DNA from: Erysipelotrichaceae bacterium
Lineage (GTDB): Bacteria; Bacillota_I; Bacilli_A; Erysipelotrichales; Erysipelotrichaceae
Assembly (NCBI GenBank): GCA_017397025.1
Contig: JAFQKG010000178.1
Location: 1 to 45,510 of the forward strand
DNA: 45,510 bases
Reading direction: 5' to 3'
Shown: positions 18,721 to 27,007 of the stretch, in pieces
How the letters are laid out: every line of letters starts with the position of its first letter
Numbering within the stretch: position 1 is the stretch's first letter
The notes under the pieces: model-generated
The model's database searches: none
What the model was told of the DNA's origin: nothing
Seen by the model: only the letters and a program-made list of their open reading frames with translations
Program-made: the position numbers and the translations under genes

Positions 18721-19599
18721 TCACTTCATGGTCTTGGTTTTAATTTGAAACTCACTCAGCAAAGCTGCTCCTAAAATAAGAATCATACCAATGATTTCAT
18801 TGAAGGGGATATTTTCTTGTAAGAAAATTGCAGAAAACAGAATAGCTGACATTGGATCAATGTAACTGTAAACAGCAATCGTTTCAGTCTTCAGACCTTT
18901 GATGGAATGGAAATAAAGTGCATATGCAACACCTGTATGCACAATTCCAGTAATGAACAGAAGCAAAAGTACAGTTCCATTTAATTCTAAGGAGGTCAGG
19001 TTTTCAATCATGAAAGTATATGGAAACAACACCAATGCAGAAGTACCAAGCTGCAGAACAGTTCTGTCAAAAGCTTCAATATCAGTAAGTTTCTTGTTGA
19101 TTAAAATGACCGAAGCATAAAGGATGGCTGCTGATAAACCAAAAACAACACCTTTCATTTCTTGGAAACCGGTAAAAGCTGTATCAAAAATTCCTGACAC
19201 AAGAAGTATGCCTGCAAGGGCAGCTAAAGAACAGATCACTTTCTTTTTTGTCAGTGGTTCCTGAAAAAGAACCGGGGCGGCTAGAATAACAAAGATAGGA
19301 GCCATATAGTAACAAACCGTTGAAACAGCAACAGATGTATAATTATAAGATTCAAACAGAAGAATCCAGTTAAATCCCATAAGTGTTCCTGAAATAATCA
19401 GAGGAAGCAGATTCTTTTTGATTTTAGTCCAAGAAAGTTTTTGATGAGTCATTTTCAAAAAAATCAAAAGAAAAAGTGTACCAATGAAACCTCTGGAAGC
19501 AGCAATCAAACTAGATGGAAAAGGAATGGATCTTCTGAATAGACCTATGGTTCCAAATATCAACATAGCTGCAAGAAATTCAAGTTTTGATTTATTCAT
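18721..19599 (-). CDS. EamA/DMT family transporter
   Basis: A 292-aa, ten-helix drug/metabolite superfamily permease built from two EamA repeats. Recognisable are the N-terminal FGTIGLFRRSIPFPS, SGTLMGFNWILLFESYNYTSVA and the second repeat with ALYFHSIKGLKTETIAVYSYIDPM. Direction and substrate are unknown, commonly amino acid export. The start overlaps the GNAT stop by 8 nt, so the two are translationally coupled. Confidence 0.92.
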   Translation of the reverse strand: MNKSKLEFLAAMLIFGTIGLFRRSIPFPSSLIAASRGFIGTLFLLIFLKMTHQKLSWTKIKKNLLPLIISGTLMGFNWILLFESYNYTSVAVSTVCYYMAPIFVILAAPVLFQEPLTKKKVICSLAALAGILLVSGIFDTAFTGFQEMKGVVFGLSAAILYASVILINKKLTDIEAFDRTVLQLGTSALVLFPYTFMIENLTSLELNGTVLLLLFITGIVHTGVAYALYFHSIKGLKTETIAVYSYIDPMSAILFSAIFLQENIPFNEIIGMILILGAALLSEFQIKTKTMK

Positions 19600-20326
19600 A
19601 CATATCAGACTCTTTTCTATCTAAATAATAATACAAAAGATCAACAGGCTTGTTTTCATCCACATACCAAAAAGCTTTGTGTTTTCTTCCTTCAAAGGTA
19701 AAGCCAAGTTTTTGAATCATGGAAAGAGAAGCGGTATTTTTTTCACACGCCCCTAAAAGAATTAAATCCAATTTGCCTTCTTTCATCAAAAAACGAATCA
19801 TAGCAGATACAGCTTCTTGTGCATAACCTTTTCTTCTTTGAGATGGATTGATTAAATAACCAATTTCCATGGCTTCAACTTGGCGGTCATTAACTGGCAT
19901 TAGATGAAGCATGCCAATAGCTTGGTTCGACGTTTTAAGTGCAATAACAAATCGATGAGGATCTTGAATAAACTCATCTATGGAAGCAATATATGTTTCA
20001 TCCAGAGAAGATTCTGGATCATAACCGCCATCCATGGCACAAGTTTCTTTATCACTCATGGACTCAAACAAATGCTCAGCATCTCCCTTTTGAAAATGTC
20101 TAAGTATTAGACGTTCTGTTTCAAGGCAAAGATGTGGAATAAGTGCATTTCGTGCCATGTAAAAAAGAGCTGCATCGATATCAGGATATTTTGATGGATT
20201 GATGTAAAGCTTCAAAACATTATCTTTGAACTCTGTAGTAAAACTTTGAGAATCTGAGCAGTCTAAAAGATGAAGTTCAGAGTGTATACCATATTGAATT
20301 AAAAAGTCAGTAACTATATGTTTCAT
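19592..20326 (-). CDS. GNAT acetyltransferase with N-terminal extension
   Basis: RimJ/RimL-type N-acetyltransferase, 244 aa. The GNAT domain begins near residue 85 (ETERLILRHFQKGDAEHLFE) with the acetyl-CoA loop QRRKGYAQEAV. Then comes the typical CEKNTASLSMIQKLGFTFEG and a C-terminal LLYYYLDRKE. Residues 1-80 (MKHIVTDFL to FYMARNALIPHL) are an extra domain that I cannot assign. I use M29 of the open frame because an extended -10 (TGTTATAAT, plus 20354-20361) lies upstream of it inside the longer frame. Substrate unknown. Confidence 0.85.
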   Translation of the reverse strand: MKHIVTDFLIQYGIHSELHLLDCSDSQSFTTEFKDNVLKLYINPSKYPDIDAALFYMARNALIPHLCLETERLILRHFQKGDAEHLFESMSDKETCAMDGGYDPESSLDETYIASIDEFIQDPHRFVIALKTSNQAIGMLHLMPVNDRQVEAMEIGYLINPSQRRKGYAQEAVSAMIRFLMKEGKLDLILLGACEKNTASLSMIQKLGFTFEGRKHKAFWYVDENKPVDLLYYYLDRKESDMYE

Positions 20327-20353
20327 AAAGGATCTTCTTTCTAAGATGAATAC

Positions 20354-20361
20354 ATTATAAC
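20354..20361 (-). promoter_or_regulatory. Promoter for GNAT-EamA transcript
   Basis: Extended -10 TG-T-TATAAT on the minus strand about 28 nt before the GNAT start; the -35 is weak. Confidence 0.55.
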
Positions 20362-20397
20362 AGGAATTTTTAGAAAAGAACGATAGAATGGTATCAA

Positions 20398-20447
20398 CGA
20401 AAAAGAGCACCCAAATATTAATGCCTAGACATTGAAATGAGTACTCT
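20398..20447 (-). terminator. Terminator of the P1 peptidase gene
   Basis: AGAGTACTC (minus) pairs with GGGTGCTCT (two G-U pairs) over a 26-nt loop and is followed by TTTTTC. It lies about 90 nt after the P1 peptidase stop. A second, 9-bp hairpin (20480-20488 with 20506-20514) without a T run lies between. Confidence 0.5.
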
Positions 20448-20537
20448 AATTCTTTTGATAAAATTTATTTTATGATGTATATTCATTGCGAAAGTAAAAT
20501 TTAAACAATGAATAAATAATTGATAACGAGAATAATG

Positions 20538-21515
20538 TTACATAAAGCTTTGTGCAGATTTATAACCATAGATTTCTTTGGTTTCTGTTACTGCACGATT
20601 AATTGCTTTTGCCATGACATGTGCAGCAAGCGTTCCTACAACATCTGCGTTAGATTTGATTTTTCCTGTACACAGTGCATAAACACTATCTCCATCCATG
20701 GATGTGTTGATTGGTCGAATGGTACGAGCCATGCCATTGGATGCCATTTCCGCTACTTTGTTCATCTCAGCTTTGCTTAGATTTGCATTGGTAATGATTG
20801 CTGCAATGGTGGTATTAAGACTGAACATGGACATCATCTGAAGAAGTTTTACAGCTTCTGTTTCACTGTTCAGCATTTTTTCTTTTTTCTTATCCAATAA
20901 GCCTGCAAGCTGCTTGTTGGAATCCATTTCGTAGACATCTCCAATTGCATTGACGACAACAATGGCACCTACTTGAAGTGCTCCAGCCTGAACTGCATAG
21001 CAGCCAAGTCCTGACTTCATTGCATGATCATTACCATGCATTTTACCAACAGTAGCTCCCATACCGCCACCAACATTACCGTTTCGTTCAACGTTTTTTT
21101 CAGCATCCACACAGGCAGCATAACCCATATCAGCATCAGGACGAACAGAACCATCAACACAGCCTAAATCAAAAATGCAGGATCCAACAACAATAGGAAC
21201 AATTGAATTTCCAACTTTAACACCTTTTCCTTGTCGTTCTAGATATTTCATGATGCCCCCTGCACAATCCAACCCATAGGCACTTCCTCCACTGAGGAAA
21301 ACTGCATTGACACCATCATTGGATTTAAGAGGATTTAACAGTTCAGTTTCTCTGCTGGCTGGACCTCCCCCTCTTACATCAACACCGCAGACTGCTTTTT
21401 TATCACAAAGAATGACACTGACACCTGTGGCATGTTCCTCATCTTGAGCATGTCCTATTTTAATCCCTTTGATGTCGTTCAGACTGATTTCTTTCCATTC
21501 ACTCACACTAATCAC
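20538..21515 (-). CDS. P1 family peptidase (DmpA/BapA-like aminopeptidase)
   Basis: Self-processing N-terminal nucleophile hydrolase that cleaves N-terminal residues from peptides, 325 aa. N-terminal SLNDIKGIKIGHAQD and GVDVRGGGPASRET are family hallmarks, with FLSGGSAYGLD in the core. NTTIAAIITNANLSK at 234-248 holds the probable nucleophilic Thr after autocleavage. The first codon is GTG with a poor SD, so the true start may be a few codons later. Cytosolic; specificity not predictable. Confidence 0.9.
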   Translation of the reverse strand: MISVSEWKEISLNDIKGIKIGHAQDEEHATGVSVILCDKKAVCGVDVRGGGPASRETELLNPLKSNDGVNAVFLSGGSAYGLDCAGGIMKYLERQGKGVKVGNSIVPIVVGSCIFDLGCVDGSVRPDADMGYAACVDAEKNVERNGNVGGGMGATVGKMHGNDHAMKSGLGCYAVQAGALQVGAIVVVNAIGDVYEMDSNKQLAGLLDKKKEKMLNSETEAVKLLQMMSMFSLNTTIAAIITNANLSKAEMNKVAEMASNGMARTIRPINTSMDGDSVYALCTGKIKSNADVVGTLAAHVMAKAINRAVTETKEIYGYKSAQSFM

Positions 21516-21615
21516 TCACTTTCTATGCGTTTATTATATCATCATTGAAGTGCAACTGATATGATTTTGTGAGAATGGAAAGTGTGCTAAAATGATATCA
21601 AAAGGAGGATGTATT

Positions 21616-22200
21616 ATGCTGGAAGAAATAAAGCAGCAAATAAAGAACTGCAGAGATTGTGAAAGTATTTTTGGCTTTGAGCCTCATCCTGTATTTTGGG
21701 GACATGAAGATTCAAAAATTGTTCAAATTAGTCAGGCTCCTTCTTTAAAGGTTCATCAAAGCGGAAAACCTTTTACTGATATGAGCGGAAAAACATTGAA
21801 GCAGGAGTGGTATCAGATTAGTGATGAGGATTTTTATAATCTGGATAATTTTTATATTGGGGCAATGGCTCACTGTTACCCAGGAAAAGATAAAAATGGA
21901 AATGACCGAAAACCACCAAAGCGGTGTTTTCAGAAATGGGTGCACCAGGAAGTAAAGTTGATTCACAATGAAATCTATATTATCATTGGTGCATCTGCAG
22001 CAAAAGAATTTTTTCCTAAATCGTCATTTGAACAGCTCGTATTTGAAAATCAAGTATGGAACAATAAATTAACGTTTGTATTACCGCATCCATCCCCATT
22101 AAATCGCAGGTGGCTTAAAAATCATCCTGAATTTACTGAAAAAAGACTCCCAGAAATAAGAGAGACCCTTCATCAGATTATTAGAAAGAGAGATAATTAA
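21616..22200 (+). CDS. Uracil-DNA glycosylase superfamily protein with Fe-S-type cysteines
   Basis: A 194-aa member of the UDG fold. Motif 1 region is QISQAPSLKVHQSGKPFTDMSG and motif 2 is HPSPLNRR near the C-terminus. Cys12-x2-Cys15 and two later cysteines (in AHCYPG and KRCFQK) match the four-cysteine 4Fe-4S pattern of family 4/5 enzymes. The usual family 4 GEAPG is replaced by SQAPS, so activity on uracil is not assured. The start follows GGAGGATGTATT; an upstream in-frame ATG overlaps that SD. It ends 1 nt before the next gene. Confidence 0.85.
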   Translation: MLEEIKQQIKNCRDCESIFGFEPHPVFWGHEDSKIVQISQAPSLKVHQSGKPFTDMSGKTLKQEWYQISDEDFYNLDNFYIGAMAHCYPGKDKNGNDRKPPKRCFQKWVHQEVKLIHNEIYIIIGASAAKEFFPKSSFEQLVFENQVWNNKLTFVLPHPSPLNRRWLKNHPEFTEKRLPEIRETLHQIIRKRDN

Positions 22201-22201
22201 A

Positions 22202-22879
22202 TTGAAAGATAAAAAAATATTTATTATTGGAAGCGTCCTGATTTGTTCCATTGTTATGAGTGGAATTGATGCATTTATAGAAATCAACTATCTCTATCGC
22301 TCAATTTTAAAAATGATTCTGTTTTTGTTTTTTCCTTTCTGTTATTTTTTAGTGAATAAAGAGGAAGCAAAAAAAATGAAACAGCTTTTCATATTAGATA
22401 AAAAGAATCTTTTGTTTTCTTTTGGTCTTGGAGCTTTTGTATATTTTGTTATTATGTCAGCCTATTTCATTTTTAGAAATATGATTGATTTAAATACAAT
22501 TCAAAATGCACTTTTGTCCAATGTTGGAGTCAGTGCAGAAAATTTTCTTTTTGTGGCGCTTTATATTTCTTTCATCAATTCATTTTTAGAAGAATTCTTT
22601 TTTAGAGGATATGCGTTCATTTTGTTGAAGGATCATGTAAAACCTAGCTTTGCCTATTTGTTTAGTGCATCATTGTTTGCGTTCTATCATGTTGGAATGA
22701 CAATCTCTTGGTTTCATCCAGTGATTTATGTGCTGGCAATGCTAGGACTTTTGTTAGGAGGAATGATTTTTAACGCATTAAATGATCGTTTTGGAACGAT
22801 TTATTCATCGTGGATAGTGCACATGTTCGCAAATTTCGCTATTAATACAGTTGGGTTTATATTGTTCGGTATTTTGTAA
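22202..22879 (+). CDS. CPBP family intramembrane glutamic endopeptidase
   Basis: Abi/CaaX-type membrane protease, 225 aa, about seven helices. The first motif is EEFFFRG (E130, E131, R135), the second FAFYHVG (H163), the third HMFANF (His plus Asn). The start is a TTG at 22202, 1 nt past the UDG stop; the next in-frame ATG would remove the first helix, so TTG is preferred. Coupled to the UDG gene. Physiological substrate unknown; some relatives protect against bacteriocins. Confidence 0.88.
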   Translation: MKDKKIFIIGSVLICSIVMSGIDAFIEINYLYRSILKMILFLFFPFCYFLVNKEEAKKMKQLFILDKKNLLFSFGLGAFVYFVIMSAYFIFRNMIDLNTIQNALLSNVGVSAENFLFVALYISFINSFLEEFFFRGYAFILLKDHVKPSFAYLFSASLFAFYHVGMTISWFHPVIYVLAMLGLLLGGMIFNALNDRFGTIYSSWIVHMFANFAINTVGFILFGIL

Positions 22880-23004
22880 AAAGGTATTTGAGTTTGTATT
22901 CAATAATTCTTTGTTGCTGAGATGGTAAAAGCAAATGTATTTGCAATGGTCAGAAAAATGGACGTTTAGAATGCAGGTGTAAATAGTGATAAACTGCGAA
23001 TAGC

Positions 23005-23034
23005 TTGACAAGAATTACAGTCCGGGAATATAAT
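23005..23034 (+). promoter_or_regulatory. Promoter of the phosphatidyltransferase gene
   Basis: Perfect TTGACA (23005-23010) and TATAAT (23029-23034) with an 18-bp spacer. Between the CPBP stop and this promoter is about 125 nt in which I see only a small GCAAATGTATTTGC palindrome. Confidence 0.8.
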
Positions 23035-23066
23035 GCGAAATATGGAACATAAACCATGGAGGTTCT

Positions 23067-23666
23067 ATGGAATCACAAGCGTCAAATCACATTAAGACAC
23101 CAAAAGAATTATATAAAGAAAGCAAGAAATTTACGATTCCAAATCTATTGACATGCATGAGAATTGTGATGATACCCCTTTTTATCTGGCTGTACAGCGG
23201 AACACAGCAGTATGAACTGGCTGCACTTGTGCTGTTGATTTCTGGATTGACAGACATCTTGGATGGATTTGTCGCAAGAAAGTTCAATATGATCAGTGAC
23301 TTGGGAAAATTTCTAGACCCAGTAGCAGACAAATTGACTCAAGCAGCGATTCTGGTTTGTCTATCTGTAAGATATCCTCTTATGCTTGGGATTTTCGCTC
23401 TAATGTTCGTTAAAGAAATCTATGCTTTTTATTCAGGACTTCAGGTTGTCAAGAAAACTGGTATAGTTTTAGGAGCACAATGGCATGGCAAAGCGGCAAC
23501 AGTATTACTGTATACAATGCTTCTGCTTCATGCATTCTGGTTTGATATTCCAGCAGCAGTTTCTTTTTTGTTAATGGGGGCTTGCATTACGATGCTGATT
23601 CTTTCTGGAATTCTATATCATATTCGTAATATTAGTTTTATACAAAGTAAAACCACTGATTTATAG
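23067..23666 (+). CDS. pgsA: CDP-alcohol phosphatidyltransferase (PgsA-like)
   Basis: Membrane enzyme, 199 aa, probably CDP-diacylglycerol--glycerol-3-phosphate phosphatidyltransferase, the committed step of phosphatidylglycerol synthesis. The full CDP-alcohol motif is present: D63-x2-D66-G67-x2-A70-R71-x8-G80-x3-D84-x3-D88 (DILDGFVARK and SDLGKFLDPVADK). Helices flank it on both sides. A 22-residue charged N-terminal extension is unusual compared with typical PgsA. The SD is GGAGG. Synthesis of another phospholipid cannot be excluded. Confidence 0.85.
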   Translation: MESQASNHIKTPKELYKESKKFTIPNLLTCMRIVMIPLFIWLYSGTQQYELAALVLLISGLTDILDGFVARKFNMISDLGKFLDPVADKLTQAAILVCLSVRYPLMLGIFALMFVKEIYAFYSGLQVVKKTGIVLGAQWHGKAATVLLYTMLLLHAFWFDIPAAVSFLLMGACITMLILSGILYHIRNISFIQSKTTDL

Positions 23667-23677
23667 TCAGTGGTTTT
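23649..23677. terminator. Bidirectional terminator between convergent pgsA and ABC operon
   Basis: A perfect 11-bp stem AAAACCACTGA / TCAGTGGTTTT with a 7-nt loop containing the pgsA stop. A- and T-rich flanks on both sides. Confidence 0.85.
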
Positions 23678-23731
23678 AAAACGCTTTAATAAAGATAGAA
23701 ATTAATGTTTCTAAGAATGATAATCATTTAA

Positions 23732-24376
23732 TTATGCAGTAAGTTCATCCAAGCGAATGATTTTTGTGCTGACTTCTTCAGCAAAATGCTCATCATGAGT
23801 CACAATAAGAATACCTATTTCTTTTTTTGACAATTCTTTGATCATTGCAGCGACTTTTCGAGCAGATTCAGCATCCAATGCCGAAGTAGGTTCATCGAAA
23901 CATAAGATTTTAGGATCCAGCATGCAGGCTCTAACAATGGCAGCACGCTGTTTTTGTCCTCCAGAAAGAGTATTTGGATAACTGTTCTTTTCTTCTAGAA
24001 TCTGCATTTCTTGAAGCAGGCTTTCAGCCTTTTGAATAGCCTCTTTCTTACTCATAAGCTGATGATAGACAGGAGCGTTGATGCAGTTTTCAAGTATCGT
24101 CCAGTGAGGAAAAAGGTTGTAGTTCTGAAAGACAAGGCCAACCGCTTTTTGGAAAGCTTTGTCTTTTTTTTGTCCGGTTGAAAGTGTCAGGCCATTCAGC
24201 TGAATTGTGCCAGAATCAATGGTTTCAAGCTGATTTAAACAGCGTAAAAGTGTAGTTTTTCCCATACCGGATTTCCCCATCAGACAAACAATTTCATGAT
24301 CATCCATACAGAAGGAGACATTGTTGAGAACTTTCTTTTTCCCAAAAGATTTTGATAAGTTTTTAATTATCAGCAT
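23732..24376 (-). CDS. Polar amino-acid ABC transporter ATP-binding protein
   Basis: ATPase of the GlnQ/HisP class, 214 aa, somewhat shorter than the common 240. Walker A GKSGMGKT (34-41), Q-loop FQNYNLFPHWT, ABC signature LSGGQKQR, Walker B ILCFDEPTSALD and H-switch VTHDE are all intact. Third gene of the T-box operon, 3 nt after the permease. The SD AGGGGGAAT is strong. Confidence 0.95.
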   Translation of the reverse strand: MLIIKNLSKSFGKKKVLNNVSFCMDDHEIVCLMGKSGMGKTTLLRCLNQLETIDSGTIQLNGLTLSTGQKKDKAFQKAVGLVFQNYNLFPHWTILENCINAPVYHQLMSKKEAIQKAESLLQEMQILEEKNSYPNTLSGGQKQRAAIVRACMLDPKILCFDEPTSALDAESARKVAAMIKELSKKEIGILIVTHDEHFAEEVSTKIIRLDELTA

Positions 24377-24379
24377 AAA

Positions 24380-25024
24380 TTATTCCCCCTGTACAGGATC
24401 CATCTTCTTTTCTGTTTTTTTCAGAAGAAATTCAGCTGTTGTAGTAAGCATTAGATAAATGATGCCTACATAGATGAATGGAACTGCAGTTCCATAAGTG
24501 TTGACTGCGCTGCGACCAGCTTTTAAAAGTTCAGAAGCACCAAGAACAGTAATTAAACTCGTATCTTTGATCAGTGTCAGAACTTCATTTCCAATCGATG
24601 GAAAACATGCCTGTAAGGCCTGAGGAAGAATAACTCGAACATAGGAAGCAAAACGCGAATAGCCTAATACCTGGCAAGCTTCCAGCTGACCGGAATCAAC
24701 AGAATTGATGCCGCCTCGCAGGATTTCCATGAAATAAGCAGTGTAGTTTAGAACAAAAGCTAGGTAAATGGATGTTTCTCTATCAAGTGTGACTCCCATA
24801 TAAGGAAGTCCAAAAAAGACAAACATCATCTGTAGAAGAAGTGGAGTTCCTCTTTCAATCATGATAAAGAGTTGAAAGAACAGATTGATAATTTTTATTC
24901 TTGCTGCTTGAATGCTTGCGAGCAGGATTGCCAGTGGCAATGACACTGCAAATGTTATTGCAAACACTTGCAGTGTTACCAAAGTTCCTTCAAACAGCGG
25001 CAGTATCAGTTTTCCAATTAGCAT
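24380..25024 (-). CDS. Polar amino-acid ABC transporter permease
   Basis: HisM/GlnP-type permease, 214 aa, about five helices. The EAA loop appears as QLEACQVLGYSRFASYVRVILPQAL, typical of the family, contacting the ATPase. ERGTPLLLQMMFVFFGLP is also diagnostic. It lies between the binding protein and the ATPase with gaps of 3 nt on both sides. Only one permease gene is present, so a homodimer is likely. Confidence 0.94.
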   Translation of the reverse strand: MLIGKLILPLFEGTLVTLQVFAITFAVSLPLAILLASIQAARIKIINLFFQLFIMIERGTPLLLQMMFVFFGLPYMGVTLDRETSIYLAFVLNYTAYFMEILRGGINSVDSGQLEACQVLGYSRFASYVRVILPQALQACFPSIGNEVLTLIKDTSLITVLGASELLKAGRSAVNTYGTAVPFIYVGIIYLMLTTTAEFLLKKTEKKMDPVQGE

Positions 25025-25027
25025 GAT

Positions 25028-25792
25028 TTATTCCGCAAACCATTTTTGATAGAGAGTATCGTAGCTTCCGTCGCTTTTTGCATCTTTTAGAGCAGTGTTG
25101 AGTTTTTCAAGAAGTTCAGTATCTGATTTTCGAACACCGATACCATATTCTTCTTCACCAAAATTGTCCTCGAGTACACGGTATTTTTCAGCACCGCGCT
25201 GTTTCATCACATAGCGTGCCAGAACTTCATCACAGACAATTGCGTTTGATCTTCCTGCTTCTAAATCCATAAAACAGTCGATGTTGGTATCAAATTCAAC
25301 AGGAGCACCGTCTTTCAAAGAGGCTGCAAGATCAGCTTCTTTAAGCACAGCTTCCAAAGCACTCGATTCTTTCTGCACTGAAAGAGACTTTCCAGCAAGA
25401 TCAGCTTTATAATTGATGTCTGAATCTGCAAGAACAACGATAATCTGTCTGTTTTCAAGATAAGGTGTTGTAAAATTGACTTGTTCTTTTCGTTTGTCAG
25501 TAATAGTATATCCATTCCAGATGAGGTCAATGTTGTTTGAGTTTAATTCAGTTTCTTTCATAGCCCAGTCAATTGGCTGAAATACAATTTCAATACCGAT
25601 TTTTTCTGCAATCATTGTAGCTAAGTCAATATCAAAGCCAACAAGTTCATTGTTTTCATCTCTGAATCCCATTGGTGCAAAAGTGTCGTCAACGCCAATG
25701 ATGAGTTTTTCGTTAGAGTCCGTGTTAGATGATGTTCCACATCCTGCCAGTACAAACAAAAGTACTAGTGCTGCTGTAAGTAGTTTTTTCAT
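25028..25792 (-). CDS. Amino-acid ABC transporter substrate-binding lipoprotein
   Basis: Extracytoplasmic SBP, 254 aa. Signal peptide with lipobox LAGC (Cys18). Family 3 binding domain with IGVDDTFAPMGFRDENNELVGFDIDLA, the usual start of the ligand cleft. C-terminal DAKSDGSYDTLYQKWF is typical of glutamine/histidine/cystine-type proteins. Ligand cannot be fixed from sequence; the T-box upstream should report it. First gene of the operon; SD AGAGAGGAA. Confidence 0.93.
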   Translation of the reverse strand: MKKLLTAALVLLFVLAGCGTSSNTDSNEKLIIGVDDTFAPMGFRDENNELVGFDIDLATMIAEKIGIEIVFQPIDWAMKETELNSNNIDLIWNGYTITDKRKEQVNFTTPYLENRQIIVVLADSDINYKADLAGKSLSVQKESSALEAVLKEADLAASLKDGAPVEFDTNIDCFMDLEAGRSNAIVCDEVLARYVMKQRGAEKYRVLEDNFGEEEYGIGVRKSDTELLEKLNTALKDAKSDGSYDTLYQKWFAE

Positions 25793-25868
25793 AATGAGTT
25801 CCTCTCTTCCATCTGTGATATAAATTCAGCAATGAAAGTCAGGACCACGGACTGTTTTTCTCGGCCGT

Positions 25869-25903
25869 AAAAAACAAAAACTCCCGTCCAATAAGGACGA
25901 GAG
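25869..25903 (-). terminator. T-box regulated terminator
   Basis: Stem of nine pairs (CTCCCGTCC 25881-25889 with GGACGAGAG 25895-25903, one G-U) and T5-G-T6 on the minus strand; it competes with the antiterminator that includes the T-box at 25912-25925. Confidence 0.9.
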
Positions 25904-26131
25904 TACTCTTTCGTGGTTCCACCTTAATTCATCAGTACCTCACGATACTGACCTCTTCGGGTACTAACATACCCTAGTTCTATAACGGGAACACCCGGTT
26001 CAACCTACTGTTTCTTCAGCGAACTGCTCCAAGAGGTGTTTCAATGCAGCCTTCACTTCCCTTTTCACCACCCAGGGACTCTCTACGCATCTTTCTGCAT
26101 CTACTCTTCTTTTCTTTGCATTTATATCAGC
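25869..26131 (-). ncRNA. T-box leader (tRNA-sensing riboswitch)
   Basis: On the minus strand AAGGTGGAACCACG (plus 25912-25925) is the T-box that pairs with the uncharged tRNA acceptor end, followed by a terminator. Stem I is recognisable: AGTAG facing TGAAACAC, closed above by ATGCAG/CTGCAT and below by AAGAG/CTCTT, with the apical GGTGGTGAAAA. The specifier lies in AAACAC (plus 26036-26041). It reads AAC (Asn), ACA (Thr) or CAC (His) depending on register; AAC followed by A is structurally attractive, but I cannot resolve it. Controls the ABC transporter operon. Confidence 0.93.
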
Positions 26132-26137
26132 AACTAC

Positions 26138-26166
26138 ACAATAACTCTGTTACAGAAAAATGTCAA
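26138..26166 (-). promoter_or_regulatory. Promoter of the T-box operon
   Basis: Consensus -35 TTGACA (26161-26166), 17-bp spacer, -10 TATTGT (26138-26143) on the minus strand. Transcription should start near 26131. Confidence 0.75.
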
Positions 26167-26175
26167 TACATTTTC

Positions 26176-26189
26176 TGAAAGCGATTACA
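26176..26189. promoter_or_regulatory. cre-like site upstream of the T-box promoter
   Basis: TGAAAGCGATTACA matches TGWNANCGNTNNCA at all fixed positions. It ends 10 bp upstream of the -35, centred near -51, and sits just past the stop of the hydrolase gene. Suggests CcpA input, probably activating by position. Confidence 0.5.
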
Positions 26190-26191
26190 AA

Positions 26192-27004
26192 TTATTTGGT
26201 TTGCGGATTAAAACATGTTTGTAGAGCTTTTTGAAATCGCTTTTCAAATTTACATGCAGCTTGTCTGCTTACTTTTTTCCATGGCATCAGCATATCAAAG
26301 GCGTGAAAACAGTTTGGATAAATATCCACTTCAGCATCGACACCTGCAAGTTTCAAGTTTTCAACATAGGTGAGTGTTTCGCAGTAAAAAGGTTCAATGT
26401 CCCCCACAAAGGTATAACAAGGAGGCAAATTTCTATAATCAGTTTCTCGTGCAGGAGCAGCGTAGGAAGGAATTTCATCTTTGAGGTTTTTTAGATATTT
26501 GTTCCAGGCGAAGTGATTGCGTTTTGTGTTCCACACTGGGGCATGGTTGTTTCTGGAGGATTCTGTATCACGATCATCAATCATAGGGTACAGCGGGAAC
26601 TGTGCAGCAATGTTGACTTGTTTTTGATCTCTGGCATAAAGGCATAGAGCTGCAGTTAATCCTCCTCCAGCACTCTCTCCTCCTACCATCAACTGATCAG
26701 ATCGAATGTTAAGTTCATCTGCATGTTCTTTCATATAGAGTAGTGCTTCATAACAATCCAAGAGCGGATAAGGATAAGGTGCTTCGTGACTCAGACGATA
26801 TTCGGGGGAAATAACAGTAATGCCAAATTGATCAACAAGATTTTTAGCACGAGACATGTACACCATCGATGCCATCCCAGTTATATACCCTCCTCCATGG
26901 ATCCATAGAAGTCCTGCTCCTTTTTCTTTTCTTTTTGAGGGTTTCAGAATTAGAAGTTTCATTGTCCCGCCTGGAATTTTAATGAATGCTTTGGATTTTT
27001 TCAT
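26192..27004 (-). CDS. Alpha/beta hydrolase (HSL-like esterase)
   Basis: Carboxylesterase of the hormone-sensitive lipase family, 270 aa. Oxyanion-hole HGGGYITG, nucleophile GGESAGGG, and catalytic His in YPNCFHAFD are visible; the acid lies in the preceding GDIEPFYCE region. Start follows AAAGGATAAATC, 3 nt after the zinc-ribbon gene. Natural substrate unknown. No terminator is seen before the T-box operon promoter. Confidence 0.9.
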   Translation of the reverse strand: MKKSKAFIKIPGGTMKLLILKPSKRKEKGAGLLWIHGGGYITGMASMVYMSRAKNLVDQFGITVISPEYRLSHEAPYPYPLLDCYEALLYMKEHADELNIRSDQLMVGGESAGGGLTAALCLYARDQKQVNIAAQFPLYPMIDDRDTESSRNNHAPVWNTKRNHFAWNKYLKNLKDEIPSYAAPARETDYRNLPPCYTFVGDIEPFYCETLTYVENLKLAGVDAEVDIYPNCFHAFDMLMPWKKVSRQAACKFEKRFQKALQTCFNPQTK

Positions 27005-27007
27005 GAT

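Noticed and set aside
18470-18724. A separate 84-aa protein ahead of the unknown gene at 18126.
   Set aside because: Only its first 20 codons look like protein; after that the adjacent frame is the sensible one, so it was merged into one frameshifted gene.
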